Shown: positions 1 through 10,070, numbered from the stretch's first letter. The stretch: 64,000 nt of DNA from Raineyella sp. W15-4 (GCF_033170155.1 NZ_CP137079.1:3720001-3784000); one strand, 5' to 3'. The notes: generated by a model from the sequence alone, not told the origin. Numbers and translations: made by a program.

Positions 1-69
1 CGACGGCTCGACGAGGAGCTGGCCCGGATCGCCGCGCTGGGGCGGACCCGGTCGTCCCTCGGCGGCTGA
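1..69 (+). CDS. C-terminal end of an unidentified protein (5' truncated)
   Basis: Frame 1 stays open from the first base to a TGA at 67-69 and encodes 22 residues rich in Arg, Leu and Glu. The codon pattern is G/C-rich at third positions, like the real genes nearby, so this is probably the tail of a gene that starts left of the window. It is too short to assign a family. Confidence 0.4.
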   Translation, partial: RRLDEELARIAALGRTRSSLGG

Positions 70-133
70 TCCGGGCCGATCGCCTCCGAACCCACGGCAC
101 GACACCCCCGAGCCCCCGGAAAGTGGAGCCGCT

Positions 134-697
134 TCAGTCCTCGTCCGTCGATGTCAACGATCCGGCGATCTCCCGGGCCCAGTCCTCGATCGCCTGCCAA
201 TCCCGGAAATCGCCGGCCGGCAGGGAATCCTTGGCAGCTGGAATCAGCTTCAGCATGCGCTCGCCGAAACCCACCGGATCGGCCTCCGGATCGTACGCCC
301 CGAAGAACACCCGGTCGCCCCGCGGGTGCAGAAGAGTGGCCAGCTCGTCGACATCCTTGGGCCGGGAGCTCTCGAACACATCCCGTCCCTTCTCATCCAC
401 GATCCGGCCCTGGTCATCCACGGTCGTCGACCCGACGGGACCGCTACTGAAAAGCCACAGCGGCCGCTCCGCCAACGCACTGTGGTGCTGGCGGGCGAAC
501 TGGACCGCCGGCTTCAGCCAGTGGTACATGTAGGCGGCCGATCCCAGCACCACTGCCTCGTACTCGTCGAGGGTGGTGACCTGATCGACCGGCACGGCGG
601 TCGCCTCGTGGCCGGCCGCGGTGAGCGTCTCGGCGATCCGGGACGCGATCCCGGCGGTCGACCCGTGCCGGGTCGCGTACGCCACCAGAACCTTCAT
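134..697 (-). CDS. Flavodoxin-domain protein (HemG/protoporphyrinogen-oxidase-like)
   Basis: A 187-aa protein that opens with MKVLVAYATRHGSTAGIA, the phosphate-binding loop of flavodoxins (T/S-rich loop after the first beta strand). The VLGSAAYMYHW stretch fits the second FMN loop. It resembles the flavodoxin-fold proteins related to HemG, which bind FMN and act as small cytosolic electron carriers or oxidases. The ATG at 697 is preceded by AGGAGG at good spacing. The longer open frame to 895 has no matching features and is not used. It stands alone on the minus strand. The exact redox partner cannot be told from sequence. Confidence 0.75.
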   Translation of the reverse strand: MKVLVAYATRHGSTAGIASRIAETLTAAGHEATAVPVDQVTTLDEYEAVVLGSAAYMYHWLKPAVQFARQHHSALAERPLWLFSSGPVGSTTVDDQGRIVDEKGRDVFESSRPKDVDELATLLHPRGDRVFFGAYDPEADPVGFGERMLKLIPAAKDSLPAGDFRDWQAIEDWAREIAGSLTSTDED

Positions 698-892
698 GGC
701 GCCTCCTGCGTCGGCGTCGGAAACTCGGGGACCTCCGGGAACGCTGCACCAGGGGTCACGGTCAACCCCCACCTCCCCGGCGGTGCCGTTCTGAACGATA
801 ACCCAGCAGCGGAGCCTTTGACGATGACCGCCGACATGACCTCCGCCACGGCCGCGCCGCCGTGGCCCTGGAGCACCTGTCCTCCACCATTG

Positions 893-909
893 CATAGGAG
901 AAACCTATG
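893..909. promoter_or_regulatory. Short palindrome in the flavodoxin upstream region
   Basis: CATAGG, a 5-base spacer, then CCTATG form a perfect 6-bp inverted repeat between the 3' end of the protease gene and the flavodoxin gene. It could be an operator or a small hairpin. No poly-T run follows it, so it is a weak terminator candidate. The remaining 698-953 sequence shows nothing else I recognise. Confidence 0.25.
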
Positions 910-953
910 GAAGCTGCGAGGAGCCGCCGGCACCGCGCCGCGCTCCCCACCGG

Positions 954-1982
954 CTAATCGGCCAGCTCCGCCGGCACCACCACGGTGTCGACCAGTGCCC
1001 CGCTGCGCAGCACGGTGATCTCGAGGCGCGTGCCGATGGCGTCCTCGAACAGCATCCGCTGCAGCGACTGCGCATCGCCGAGCGGTCGGCCCTGCACCGC
1101 CAGCACCAGGTCGTACGGCAGGATGCCGCTGGACGCGGACGGGCTGTCCGGCACCACCTCCATCACCCGCAGTGCCGTACGGTGCCCGGTGCGCTCCGCC
1201 CACCGCGGCGGCAGGACGGCCGGCGAGGTGACCAGGCCGAGGTAGGCCCGACGGACCCGGCCGTCGTGCATCAGGGCGGCGATGATGCGTCGGGTCGTCG
1301 TGTTGATCGGCACCGCCAGGCCGACCCCGAGGCCCGCCACCGCGGTGTTGATGCCGATCACCCGGCCCGCCGAGTCGGCGAGTGCACCCCCGGAGTTGCC
1401 CGGATTGAGCGAGGCGTCGGTCTGGATGACGTCCTCGATCAGCCGCATCCCGCTGCGGGTCCGGACCGGCAGCGACCGTCCCAGACCACTGACCACCCCG
1501 GCGGTGACACTGCCGGTCAGCCCCAGTGGGTTGCCCACCGCCACCACCAGGGAGCCGATCCGCAGGTCGTCGACGTCCCGGTAGACCGGCGGCTCCAACA
1601 GTTCGCGTTCGGCCCGCAGCAGGGCGAGATCGGCCAACCGGTCGCGGCCGACGACCTCGACATGCGACGTGCTGCCGTCGGCGAAGAGCGCCTCTCCGGC
1701 GGGTGCCCGCCCGACGACGTGGGCGTTGGTGAGCAGGTGTCCCTCCGCGGTGAGGACGACCGCCGATCCTTCCGCCTCACCCCCGCGGTCCCCAGGGATG
1801 CGGACCGCCGCCACCCGCGGGAGCAGGTGCTCCGCGACCGCGGTGACGACCCGTGAGTAGGCGTCCATCGCGTCGCGCTCCGTCGTCCCGTGGCCGCCTG
1901 TTTCGCGGCCGGTGGAGTCCCGGTCGCCGGGTTCCTCCCGGCTGGGGTCCCTCTCGCTGGGGTCCCTCTCGCTGGGGTCCAT
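954..1982 (-). CDS. HtrA/DegP-like trypsin-fold serine protease with PDZ domain
   Basis: A 342-aa S1C protease. The catalytic triad is visible: His in LLTNAHVV, Asp in LADLALL, and Ser in LNPGNSGGAL. The last ~90 residues form a PDZ-like domain (VMEVVPDSPSASSGILPYDLVLAVQG). HtrA proteins degrade or refold damaged proteins. I see no signal peptide or membrane anchor, unlike most actinobacterial HtrA proteins, so it would be cytosolic unless secreted by another route. The start at 1982 is supported by GGAGG six bases upstream. It yields a polar N-terminal tail built from in-frame 15-bp repeats encoding DPSER. The Met at residue 39 is an alternative start. Confidence 0.85.
   Translation of the reverse strand: MDPSERDPSERDPSREEPGDRDSTGRETGGHGTTERDAMDAYSRVVTAVAEHLLPRVAAVRIPGDRGGEAEGSAVVLTAEGHLLTNAHVVGRAPAGEALFADGSTSHVEVVGRDRLADLALLRAERELLEPPVYRDVDDLRIGSLVVAVGNPLGLTGSVTAGVVSGLGRSLPVRTRSGMRLIEDVIQTDASLNPGNSGGALADSAGRVIGINTAVAGLGVGLAVPINTTTRRIIAALMHDGRVRRAYLGLVTSPAVLPPRWAERTGHRTALRVMEVVPDSPSASSGILPYDLVLAVQGRPLGDAQSLQRMLFEDAIGTRLEITVLRSGALVDTVVVPAELAD
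1944..1978. repeat. 15-bp in-frame repeats in the protease 5' end
   Basis: The CTCTCGCTGGGGTCC unit occurs in tandem on the plus strand and encodes repeated DPSER on the minus strand in the N-terminal tail of the HtrA-like protease. It is an expandable unit that keeps the reading frame. Confidence 0.6.
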
Positions 1983-2233
1983 GGCCCGCCTCCGATCACC
2001 GCTGGAGAGTCCTGGAGTGTCAACGCCGGCGAGTCGGTGGTCCTTCCCGCTCCACCCGCCGCAGCATGATCAGCGCCGCGCACCGGCCGCACGTCACCCG
2101 CGTCGAGGGGAAGGGCCGGTCACAGGGCGCAGAGCTGCTCCCCGTAGGCTTCGTCCCAGAGCTCCGTCCGACGTCCGCCGCCCGCGAGCGGTCGGTCCGC
2201 GGGAGGGGAGCGGTTCCGGTCGAGGGGACAACC

Positions 2234-3436
2234 ATGACGGTCCAGGAACGGCCCAGCAGGGTCGAAGGCTTCGTACGGCCAGGGTTCGAGGCGGTGCGCC
2301 GCGCGTTCGAGGACAACTTCACCCACCGCAAGGAGTTGGGATCAGCCTGCTGTATCTACCACCGCGGCGAGCCGGTGGTGGATCTCTGGGGCGGGATCCG
2401 CGACCGTGCCACCGGGGCGCCCTGGCGGGAGGACACCATGACGCTGGTGTTCTCCGCGACCAAGGGGATGGCGGCGATGGTGATGGCCCTCGCGCACTCC
2501 CGCGGCTGGCTCGACTACGACGCCCGGGTGGCGGACGTCTGGCCGGAGTTCGCCGCGAACGGCAAGGAGCGGGTGACCGTCCGCCAGCTACTGGCGCACC
2601 AGGCCGGATTGTTCGGCTTCGACGAGCCGGTCGACCGGGAGGTGGTCGCCGACCTCGATCGGCTGGCCGCGGTGATGGCCCGGCAGACGCCGGAGTGGCC
2701 GCCGGGCACTCGGCAGGCCTACCACGCGATCAGCCTCGGCTTCTACGAGGGCGAGCTGATCCGCCGGGTCGACCCGCAGCACCGTACGCTCGGGCGGGTC
2801 TTCGCCGAGGAGATCGCCGGGCCGCTGGGGCTCGACTTCTTCATCCGGCTGCCCGCGGATGTCGCCGATGAGCGGCTGGCCCCACTCGTGCTCCGCTCGC
2901 CGTGGCTGAATCTCACCGAGCTCTCCTGGCGGATGCTGCTGGCGGCCTTCGACAAGCACTCGGTGCTCTACCGGTCGGTGATGACCAACCCCGGCACCCT
3001 GCTGGCGATTGACCCGGAGCGGATCTACGCGCGGGACCTGGAGGTGCCGTCCGGGGGCGGGGTGGGCACCGCCCGGGCGATCGCCCGGGCGTACGGGGTG
3101 CTGGCGACCGGCGGCGCGCAGCTCGGGCTGCGGCCGGAGACCATCCGGGAGCTCGAGGCGCCGCCGGTGGCGCCCACCCGGGGCTTCCGCGACGAATGCA
3201 TGGGCGGCGCCGACATCCGGTTCTCGCTGGGCTTCATGCGCCCGGCCCCGGCCTGGGCCTTCGGCGGTCCCCGGGCGTACGGCGCTCCCGGCGCCGGCGG
3301 CTCGTTCGGCTACGCGGATCCCGATGCCGGGATCGGCTACGCATACGTGTGCAACCGGATGGGCCGGTCACAGGACGACCCGCGTGACCTGGCACTGCGG
3401 TCGGCGATGACGGAGAGCCTGGCGGCGCTGGGCTGA
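2234..3436 (+). CDS. Serine hydrolase, beta-lactamase/EstB family
   Basis: A 400-aa protein of the beta-lactamase-like serine hydrolase family (class C fold; esterases such as EstB). The nucleophile motif SxxK is SATK near residue 73. LLAHQAGL and the YHA motif (RQAYHAISLGFYEG) follow in family order. A C-terminal GAGGSFGYADP block matches the HxG-type strand region, with G in the His position. Such proteins hydrolyse esters, amides or D-amino-acid peptides; the substrate is unknown. The ATG at 2234 follows a GAGGGGACA ribosome site. A longer open frame from 1853 is antisense to the protease and is rejected. The gene diverges from the protease across a 251-bp gap that holds the start regions of both. 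Confidence 0.85.
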   Translation: MTVQERPSRVEGFVRPGFEAVRRAFEDNFTHRKELGSACCIYHRGEPVVDLWGGIRDRATGAPWREDTMTLVFSATKGMAAMVMALAHSRGWLDYDARVADVWPEFAANGKERVTVRQLLAHQAGLFGFDEPVDREVVADLDRLAAVMARQTPEWPPGTRQAYHAISLGFYEGELIRRVDPQHRTLGRVFAEEIAGPLGLDFFIRLPADVADERLAPLVLRSPWLNLTELSWRMLLAAFDKHSVLYRSVMTNPGTLLAIDPERIYARDLEVPSGGGVGTARAIARAYGVLATGGAQLGLRPETIRELEAPPVAPTRGFRDECMGGADIRFSLGFMRPAPAWAFGGPRAYGAPGAGGSFGYADPDAGIGYAYVCNRMGRSQDDPRDLALRSAMTESLAALG

Positions 3437-3516
3437 CGGGCTCGCGGCGCCGGGCCGGATCCCGGGCGCTGCTGATCTGGCCCCAGGGAGGACCGTGTCC
3501 CGACCGCCGCCGGGGC

Positions 3517-4380
3517 TCAGGCGCCGGGCGACCCGGCAGCCTCCGGATCAGCGGTCAGGTCGCGGATCGCCTCGCCGGCCGCGAGGAGTTCGGCCAGACG
3601 GGAGGTGAACCGGGCCGCCGGCGCGCCGTCGATCACGTCGTGGTCGAACGCCAGGGTGAGGTGGGCGATCTCCTGCCGCACCAGGGCGTCCGCCACCAGC
3701 CCGGGCCGGGGGGTGATGCCGCCGATCGTCACGCCGAGCGTCCCCGCGCCGGGGGCGAGCCCCCAGCCGGCGACCGAGGTGCCCATGCCGAGGTTGTTCA
3801 CCCCGGCCACGCCGAGACGCAGCGCCCAGCGAGGGCTGCGCCGCATGTACCACATCAGCGGCCGGGCCAGGCCGGTCGGGATCCGCTCCAGCCACCGCTG
3901 CCCGGCGATGGTCTCCGGCCGGGATGCCTGACCGGCCCGGATCTCGTCGTGCACCGCCCGCAGGGACTTGGTGTCGGCATTCCGGATCGGCAGGTAGCCC
4001 ACCGCGGGCTGCCCGTCGATCGTCCGTTCCAGCAGCACCTCGACGATCACTTCGTCCAGGAACACCAGGGAGCGACCTCGGCGGAAGGCATTGAGCGCCG
4101 GGAACTCGGCCAGCGCCGCCGCTACACAGGTGACCACGTACGCCGTCAGCGACAGCCGTTCCCCGGTCGTCTCCTGGTGGGCGCGGATCAGCCGGCGAGG
4201 CACCGTCAGGTCCGCCTCGATCAGCGCGAACATGATGTGTCTGTGGCGGGCGGACTCCTGCCCGGCGGCCAGCGCGAGCCTCGCCCTGCTCATCCGCTCG
4301 ACCCGGTAGCCGCGAGAGGTCGGCGCGCCGGCAGAGGTCGCCACTCCGGGAGCAGTGGGCGTTTCGCGCGTTCCGGTCAT
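3517..4380 (-). CDS. 2-oxoacid dehydrogenase E2-type acyltransferase domain protein
   Basis: A 287-aa protein containing only the catalytic domain of dihydrolipoamide acyltransferases. The signature HxxxDG is present as HDVIDG near residue 245. It is preceded by GTLGVTIGGI and the family-like NNLGMGTSVAGWG stretch. There is no lipoyl or peripheral-subunit-binding domain, so it is unlikely to be part of a pyruvate dehydrogenase complex. Stand-alone members of this type occur in actinobacteria and their acyl acceptor is unknown. The ATG at 4380 overlaps the stop of the upstream TRIC-like gene as ATGA, which indicates translational coupling. Confidence 0.75.
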   Translation of the reverse strand: MTGTRETPTAPGVATSAGAPTSRGYRVERMSRARLALAAGQESARHRHIMFALIEADLTVPRRLIRAHQETTGERLSLTAYVVTCVAAALAEFPALNAFRRGRSLVFLDEVIVEVLLERTIDGQPAVGYLPIRNADTKSLRAVHDEIRAGQASRPETIAGQRWLERIPTGLARPLMWYMRRSPRWALRLGVAGVNNLGMGTSVAGWGLAPGAGTLGVTIGGITPRPGLVADALVRQEIAHLTLAFDHDVIDGAPAARFTSRLAELLAAGEAIRDLTADPEAAGSPGA

Positions 4381-5099
4381 CGGTTCCCTCTCCCCTGCCG
4401 GCCCTTGTCGGGTGGACCCTGCCGGTCCTTGCTCGGTGGACGCCGACGCCAGACCCGGATCGGCTCCAGATGATAGGCCTCGGGCAGTTGCCACTGGCGC
4501 CACCGCGACAGCAGCATCAGGCCGGCGCCGGCCAGCGTGCCGACCGCCAGCCCCACAGTGGGGTGCCCGAGTCGGTCCAGCAGCACCAGCAGGCCGCTGG
4601 CCAGCAACGCCGGTGTCGCGTACAAGGTGTTGCCGCCGAAGACCGAGGGCACCTGGCGCAGGAGGATCTCGCGGACCGCTCCACCGCCCACCGCGGTCAC
4701 CGCGCCGAGCAACACCGCCGGCAGCGCGCCGAGACCGACGGCCAGCGTCTTCGTCGCCCCCGCCACCGCCCAGGTGCCCAGCGCGAGGGCATCGACCCAG
4801 GGGAAGACCACGTTCCAGCTGCGTCCCTGGACCGGGATCAGGAAGGCGATCGCCGCGCCGACGAGGGCCGTGACGATGTAGGCGGGGTCAGTCAGGGCGA
4901 TCGGAGTGCCCTTCTGCAGCAGGGTGTCACGGATCAGCCCGCCCCCCAGCCCGGACACGATCGCCAGCGTGGCGAAGCCGATGGCGTCGAACCGCTCGTT
5001 GCGCGCCACGACACCGCCGAGGATCGCGTTCGACAACACTCCCGTCAGGTCGAGGAACCGCGACGCCTCGATCACTGCCTCGGACAGATCCGACATCAC
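4377..5099 (-). CDS. TRIC-family/UPF0126 membrane protein (YadS/YicG-like)
   Basis: A 240-aa protein with about seven hydrophobic helices and an internal duplication. GxGGGLIRDTLL near residue 50 and GGGAVREILLR near residue 137 are the paired glycine-rich motifs of the UPF0126 family (bacterial homologues of TRIC cation channels). Some members have been linked to glycine or ion transport; the substrate here is not known. A basic cytosolic tail follows the last helix. The start may be the GTG at 5099 or the ATG at 5096; GGAGG at 5106-5110 serves either. It forms a two-gene operon with the E2-type acyltransferase. Confidence 0.8.
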   Translation of the reverse strand: MMSDLSEAVIEASRFLDLTGVLSNAILGGVVARNERFDAIGFATLAIVSGLGGGLIRDTLLQKGTPIALTDPAYIVTALVGAAIAFLIPVQGRSWNVVFPWVDALALGTWAVAGATKTLAVGLGALPAVLLGAVTAVGGGAVREILLRQVPSVFGGNTLYATPALLASGLLVLLDRLGHPTVGLAVGTLAGAGLMLLSRWRQWQLPEAYHLEPIRVWRRRPPSKDRQGPPDKGRQGRGNR

Positions 5100-5278
5100 G
5101 CACCGCCTCCGCCGTGCTTCACACTCTCACCGGGACGCCCTCCTCAGGGTCACGTTCCCGGCCATCAGTATGGTGCAGGCCGGCCCGCCACGCCCAATGG
5201 CCGCCGACCTCCCCGCGTACGCCCCGCCGGCCGGGTCGGCACCGTCTGCTTCGAGGGGCGCGGCAGGATCAGCCATCC

Positions 5279-5380
5279 ACCACACCAGGACGTCGACCAC
5301 ACCAGGACGTCGACCACACCAGGACGTCGACCACACCAGGACGTCGACCACACCAGGACGTCGACCACACCAGGACGTCG
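5279..5380. repeat. Six perfect 17-bp tandem repeats
   Basis: The unit ACCACACCAGGACGTCG is repeated six times without a mismatch (5279, 5296, 5313, 5330, 5347, 5364). Each unit carries the palindrome GACGTC. The unit length is not a multiple of three, and no supported gene overlaps it, so it is not a protein repeat. It lies upstream of the TRIC-like gene and downstream of nagA. The regular spacing of a palindrome resembles iterons or clustered binding sites, but it could also be a simple minisatellite. Confidence 0.9.
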
Positions 5381-5686
5381 ACACAAGTCAGTGTTCGAGC
5401 ACACGTTTCACCCGGGGGGTGACACTCTGCTCCCGGAATCCGGCTGTCCCATGAAGCATCCAGGCGTTTCACAAGGGCATTCACCCGACAGCGAGGGCAG
5501 CTGACCCGCCCTGGCTGTCACCAGGGGGTTGCATCTTCAGTTCGAGAACAGACCTGACGTTTCCGGACGAGGGCGTCGGCGGAGAGGACGGGAGAAGCGG
5601 GAGAAGCGGGAGGGACGGGAGAGGGCATCGGCGGAGACGCCGGCGACTCGCCGCCCGAACCCACGCCCCGGCTCGCCAACCGGCCC
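5381..5686. other. Non-coding spacer downstream of nagA
   Basis: No supported gene lies here. A purine-rich tract at 5575-5630 repeats GGGAGAAGC and GGGAGGGACG-like words on the plus strand. I see no clear promoter or terminator. Confidence 0.4.
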
Positions 5687-6877
5687 TCAGCGCACCTGCC
5701 GCCCGCACCGATACACGGCCTCGACACCCAGGTCCGGGCCGAGCACCACCAGGTCGGCGTACGCTCCGGGGGCGATCCGGCCGATGTCCTCCCGCCCGAA
5801 GACCGAGGCGGGGGTCAGGGTCGCGGCCCGGACGGCGTCGACCAGGTCGATCCCGGCATGCTCGACGCAGAAGCGTACGGCCCGGTCCAGGGTGAGGGTG
5901 CTGCCGGCGATGGCGCCGCCCCCCGCGAGCCGGGCGACACCGCCACGGACCTCGACCTTGAGCGGCCCGAGCTCATAGTCGCCGTCGTCGCTGCCGGCGG
6001 CGGCCATCGCATCGGTGACCAGGACGAACTGCCGGGGCTTGAGCCGGGCGATGTCACCGACCATCGCGGGGTGCAGGTGGACCCCGTCGGCGATCATCTC
6101 GACCACCACTTCGGGGCGTTCCAGCAGCGCGACGATCAGGCCGGGCTCCCGGTGGTGGATCGGCCGTTCGGCATTGAACAGGTGGGTGGCGACGCGGGCG
6201 CCCGCGTCGATGGCGAGGTTCGCGTCAGCGTACGTCGCGTGGGAGTGCCCGGGGGCGACGACGACACCCGACTCGACCAGGTGGCGTACGGCCGCCACGC
6301 CACCCAGCAGCTCGACGGCCAGGGTGACCATCCGGATGGTGCCCTCGCCCGCGGCCAGCAGCTGGTCGACGTCGTGGCGCACCGGGTCGCGGAGCAGGTC
6401 GGGGTCGTGGGCCCCACAGTGCAGTTCGGACAGCCACGGCCCCTCGAGGTGGATACCGAGAAGTTCCCGGTCGCGGACCAGTGGCACGAGCGCCCGCACC
6501 TGCCGCTCCAGCACGTCGACGGCGTCGGTGACCAGGGAGGCCATCGCCGAGGTGGTGCCGTGGGCGAGGTGGGTGGCCAGCGCCGTGCGGGCGGCCTCGG
6601 CACCGTCGGTGTACGCCGCCCCGCCGCCGCCGTGCGCGTGGATGTCGACGAAACCGGGCACCAGCAGCCGGTCGCCCAGGTCCACCACCTCGGCCCTGTC
6701 ATCCGTCCGGGTCTCCGCGGGTTGGGCCGGTGTCGCGCCGGCCGGCCCGCCCGGCGCCACCCCGTCCGGCACCGGCCCGGTGCCGACCTCGGCGATCTGC
6801 TCCCCCTCGACCCGCACCCAGGCGTCCTCGAGCGGTTCGGGGGTGAGCACCCGGGCGGCCCGGAAGATCGTGGTCAT
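5687..6877 (-). CDS. nagA: N-acetylglucosamine-6-phosphate deacetylase
   Basis: A 396-aa amidohydrolase that removes acetate from GlcNAc-6-P to give GlcN-6-P. The metal-binding motif HAHGGGG (VDIHAHGGGG) comes early. GIHLEGPWL supplies the conserved Glu, GHSHATYADA and THLFNAERP supply further metal and substrate histidines, and VTDAMAAAG carries the catalytic Asp. Length is normal for the family. ATG at 6877 overlaps the nagB stop as ATGA. The longer frame to 7003 runs inside nagB and is rejected. It acts directly before NagB in the same operon. Confidence 0.95.
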   Translation of the reverse strand: MTTIFRAARVLTPEPLEDAWVRVEGEQIAEVGTGPVPDGVAPGGPAGATPAQPAETRTDDRAEVVDLGDRLLVPGFVDIHAHGGGGAAYTDGAEAARTALATHLAHGTTSAMASLVTDAVDVLERQVRALVPLVRDRELLGIHLEGPWLSELHCGAHDPDLLRDPVRHDVDQLLAAGEGTIRMVTLAVELLGGVAAVRHLVESGVVVAPGHSHATYADANLAIDAGARVATHLFNAERPIHHREPGLIVALLERPEVVVEMIADGVHLHPAMVGDIARLKPRQFVLVTDAMAAAGSDDGDYELGPLKVEVRGGVARLAGGGAIAGSTLTLDRAVRFCVEHAGIDLVDAVRAATLTPASVFGREDIGRIAPGAYADLVVLGPDLGVEAVYRCGRQVR

Positions 6878-7656
6878 TCCTGCCACCCGGGCTTCTCGGC
6901 GTACACGTCGAGGTAGTAGTCGTGCAGCGCCAGCCGGGAGGCGGCGGCCTCGTCGACGATCACCGTGGCCTGCGGGTGCCACTGCAGCGCCGTCGCCGTC
7001 CACATCGCCGAGACCGGCCCCTCCACCAACTGGTGGACCGCCTCGGCCTTGTGCTCCCCGTCGGCGAGGAGCACGACGCGGCGGGCCGCCATGATCGTGC
7101 CGACACCCTGGGTGAGGCAGTGGGTCGGCACCTGGGCGACGTCGCCACCGAAGAACCGCGCATTGTCGATCCGGGTCTGCCGAGCCAGGGTCTTGATCCG
7201 GGTTCGCGAGCCGAGGGACGAGGACGGCTCGTTGAAGGCGATGTGGCCGTCCGACCCGACGCCGAGGATCTGCAGGTCCACCCCGCCGGCATCGCTGATC
7301 GCCTGCTCATACGCCGCGCAGGCGGCCGGGATGTCGTCGGCGAGCCCGTCGGGGCCGAGCACCCGTTCGCTGACCAGGTCGGTGCGCGCCACCAGCTCCT
7401 GCTCGATCACGTTGCGGTAGCGCTGCGGGTGGTCGGCCGCCAGCCCGACGTACTCGTCGAGCATGAAGGCCCGGCAGCCGGCCAGCGACAGCCGGCCCGC
7501 CGCGACGCGACGCCCCAGCTCGGCGTAGAGGCCGACCGGGCTGGAGCCGGTGGCGACCCCCAGCACGGCGGCCGGTTTGCGCAGCACGAGCCGCTCGACG
7601 ATGTCGGCGGCCACCGGTGCCAGGTCGTTCGCCTCGGGTTTGATGATGACTTCCAC
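6874..7656 (-). CDS. nagB: Glucosamine-6-phosphate deaminase
   Basis: A 260-aa protein that converts GlcN-6-P to fructose-6-P and ammonia in the cytosol. Visible signatures are LGVATGSSPVGLY (sugar-phosphate loop), FMLDEYVGL (conserved acidic residues), and GVGSDGHIAFNEP with the catalytic Asp/His region. The GTG start at 7656 gives the usual family length and has GGAG eight bases upstream. The open frame to 7725 would add a tail without family features. It is followed by nagA with a 4-base overlap. It probably shares control with the DasR-like boxes directly upstream. Confidence 0.95.
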   Translation of the reverse strand: MEVIIKPEANDLAPVAADIVERLVLRKPAAVLGVATGSSPVGLYAELGRRVAAGRLSLAGCRAFMLDEYVGLAADHPQRYRNVIEQELVARTDLVSERVLGPDGLADDIPAACAAYEQAISDAGGVDLQILGVGSDGHIAFNEPSSSLGSRTRIKTLARQTRIDNARFFGGDVAQVPTHCLTQGVGTIMAARRVVLLADGEHKAEAVHQLVEGPVSAMWTATALQWHPQATVIVDEAAASRLALHDYYLDVYAEKPGWQE

Positions 7657-7674
7657 GTCACACTCCGTTGCAGT

Positions 7675-7702
7675 TGGTGAGGTTCCAGTGGTGAGGTCCA
7701 CC
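7675..7702. promoter_or_regulatory. Tandem DasR-like operator boxes upstream of nagB
   Basis: AGTGGTGAGGTCCACC at 7687-7702 matches the TGGT-N4-ACCA architecture of DasR/NagR-type sites with one mismatch in the right half. A second related word, TGGTGAGGTTCCA, starts at 7675, so two boxes lie head to tail just before the nagB start. The assignment rests on similarity to the published DasR consensus and on the neighbouring HutC-type regulator. Confidence 0.5.
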
Positions 7703-7861
7703 CGAGCAGTCGCCGGGGATGCCATGTCGGCGGCCTCGGGGATGCCAGGGTCGAGACCTCGGGGATGCCTCGTCGACCGGCGCGGCCGGGACCGCCCGAC
7801 CCGGCGCGGTGCACCGGGTCGGGACGAACACGGTCTGGACGAGCAGTCGGCGGACGGTCGG

Positions 7862-9115
<1,254 letters not shown>

Positions 9116-9341
9116 GAGAGTTCCTTTCGTGGCCGCGATGCGGCCGCCGGTGGGCCGTGGGGGGTGTCCAGGGCCCGGAGGTGATGAGGGAGAGGGAGCT
9201 GTGCTTGGGGGTGGTGGCCCCGTAGTTGTCCGGGGTGGCAGGAATGTCAGGAATGCCGGGAATGTCCGGGGTGTCAGGGTCGGTCAGGTGGTCGGGAAGC
9301 CGAGTGGTCGGCTGGACGGCGTGGATGGGGTGTGGGGGCGG

Positions 9342-10070
9342 TCAAGCCTGCATCGAGGTGTCGAGGCTCATGTGCACCCGGTAGCGGTCGGCCCGGTACC
9401 AGGACCGCACTGATTCGATCGGGCGCCCTCGGCTGGAGGAGACCCGGTCGAAGACCAGCAGGGCCTGGCCGACCTCCACGTCGAGCAGTTCGGCGAGACG
9501 TTCGTCGGCGTTGGTGCCCCACATCGTCTGTTCGGCCGCATCGACCGGGCAGTCGTAGTCGTCGGCGAGGATGGCGTAGACCGAGCCGCGCGGGTCCTTG
9601 GTGCCCAGGTCGGGCGCGTACCGGGGGTTGATCCACGTCTCCTCGTACGCCATCGGCTCGTCATCGGCGCAGCGGACCCGGTCGAGGCGCCAGGCCGGGA
9701 CGGTCGAGCCGAAGTACTGGGCGACGTCGTCGTCCGGGGTGGTCAGCTGCATGGACAGCACCGCGGTGGAGGGCACCCGGCCGCGCTGGGTCATGTCCTG
9801 GGTGAAGGAGGCCAGATGGAGGTTGGTCTGCACCTTGGGCTCGGCGACGAAGGTGCCCTGCCCTGCCCGGCTGACCAGCACCCCGTCGTTGACCAGGTCC
9901 GCGATCGCCCGGCGCACGGTGGCGCGACTGACGCCGTACGTCTCCATCAGCGAGCGCTCCGACTCGATCGGCTGCCCGGGCTCGAGGTCGGCCACGTACG
10001 TCCGGAGCTGTGTCTCGAGCTGCGCGTACTTCGGGACAGCACCGAGTTTCAGCACCTTGGTCTGGCTCAC
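9342..10070 (-). CDS. GntR/HutC-family transcriptional regulator (DasR/NagR-like)
   Basis: A 242-aa repressor. The N-terminal ~75 residues form a GntR winged helix-turn-helix (YGVSRATVRRAIADLVNDGVLVSRAGQGTFV). The rest is a UTRA ligand domain (LLVFDRVSSSRGRPIESVRSWYRADRY). DasR/NagR proteins sense GlcN-6-P or GlcNAc-6-P and control GlcNAc uptake genes. Here the gene heads the minus-strand arm (regulator, EIIC, nagB, nagA) and diverges from EIIB-EIIA-cutC, so one intergenic region can govern both arms. The ATG at 10070 follows AGGAGGATCAG. The 9116-9341 gap after it holds repeated GGAATGTC-like words and no gene. Confidence 0.9.
   Translation of the reverse strand: MSQTKVLKLGAVPKYAQLETQLRTYVADLEPGQPIESERSLMETYGVSRATVRRAIADLVNDGVLVSRAGQGTFVAEPKVQTNLHLASFTQDMTQRGRVPSTAVLSMQLTTPDDDVAQYFGSTVPAWRLDRVRCADDEPMAYEETWINPRYAPDLGTKDPRGSVYAILADDYDCPVDAAEQTMWGTNADERLAELLDVEVGQALLVFDRVSSSRGRPIESVRSWYRADRYRVHMSLDTSMQA

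Noticed and set aside
1853-2233. Extension of the serine hydrolase to codon 1 at 1853
   Set aside because: This part is antisense to the protease 5' end and its start region. Family similarity begins at 2234, where a ribosome site exists.
5279-5380. Possible CRISPR array
   Set aside because: Repeats are contiguous with no unique spacers and no cas genes are present.
4470-5504. Plus-strand open frame of 344 codons through the 17-bp repeats
   Set aside because: Opposite the TRIC-like gene, low-complexity, and the 17-bp repeat rotates through all frames, so it is not coding.
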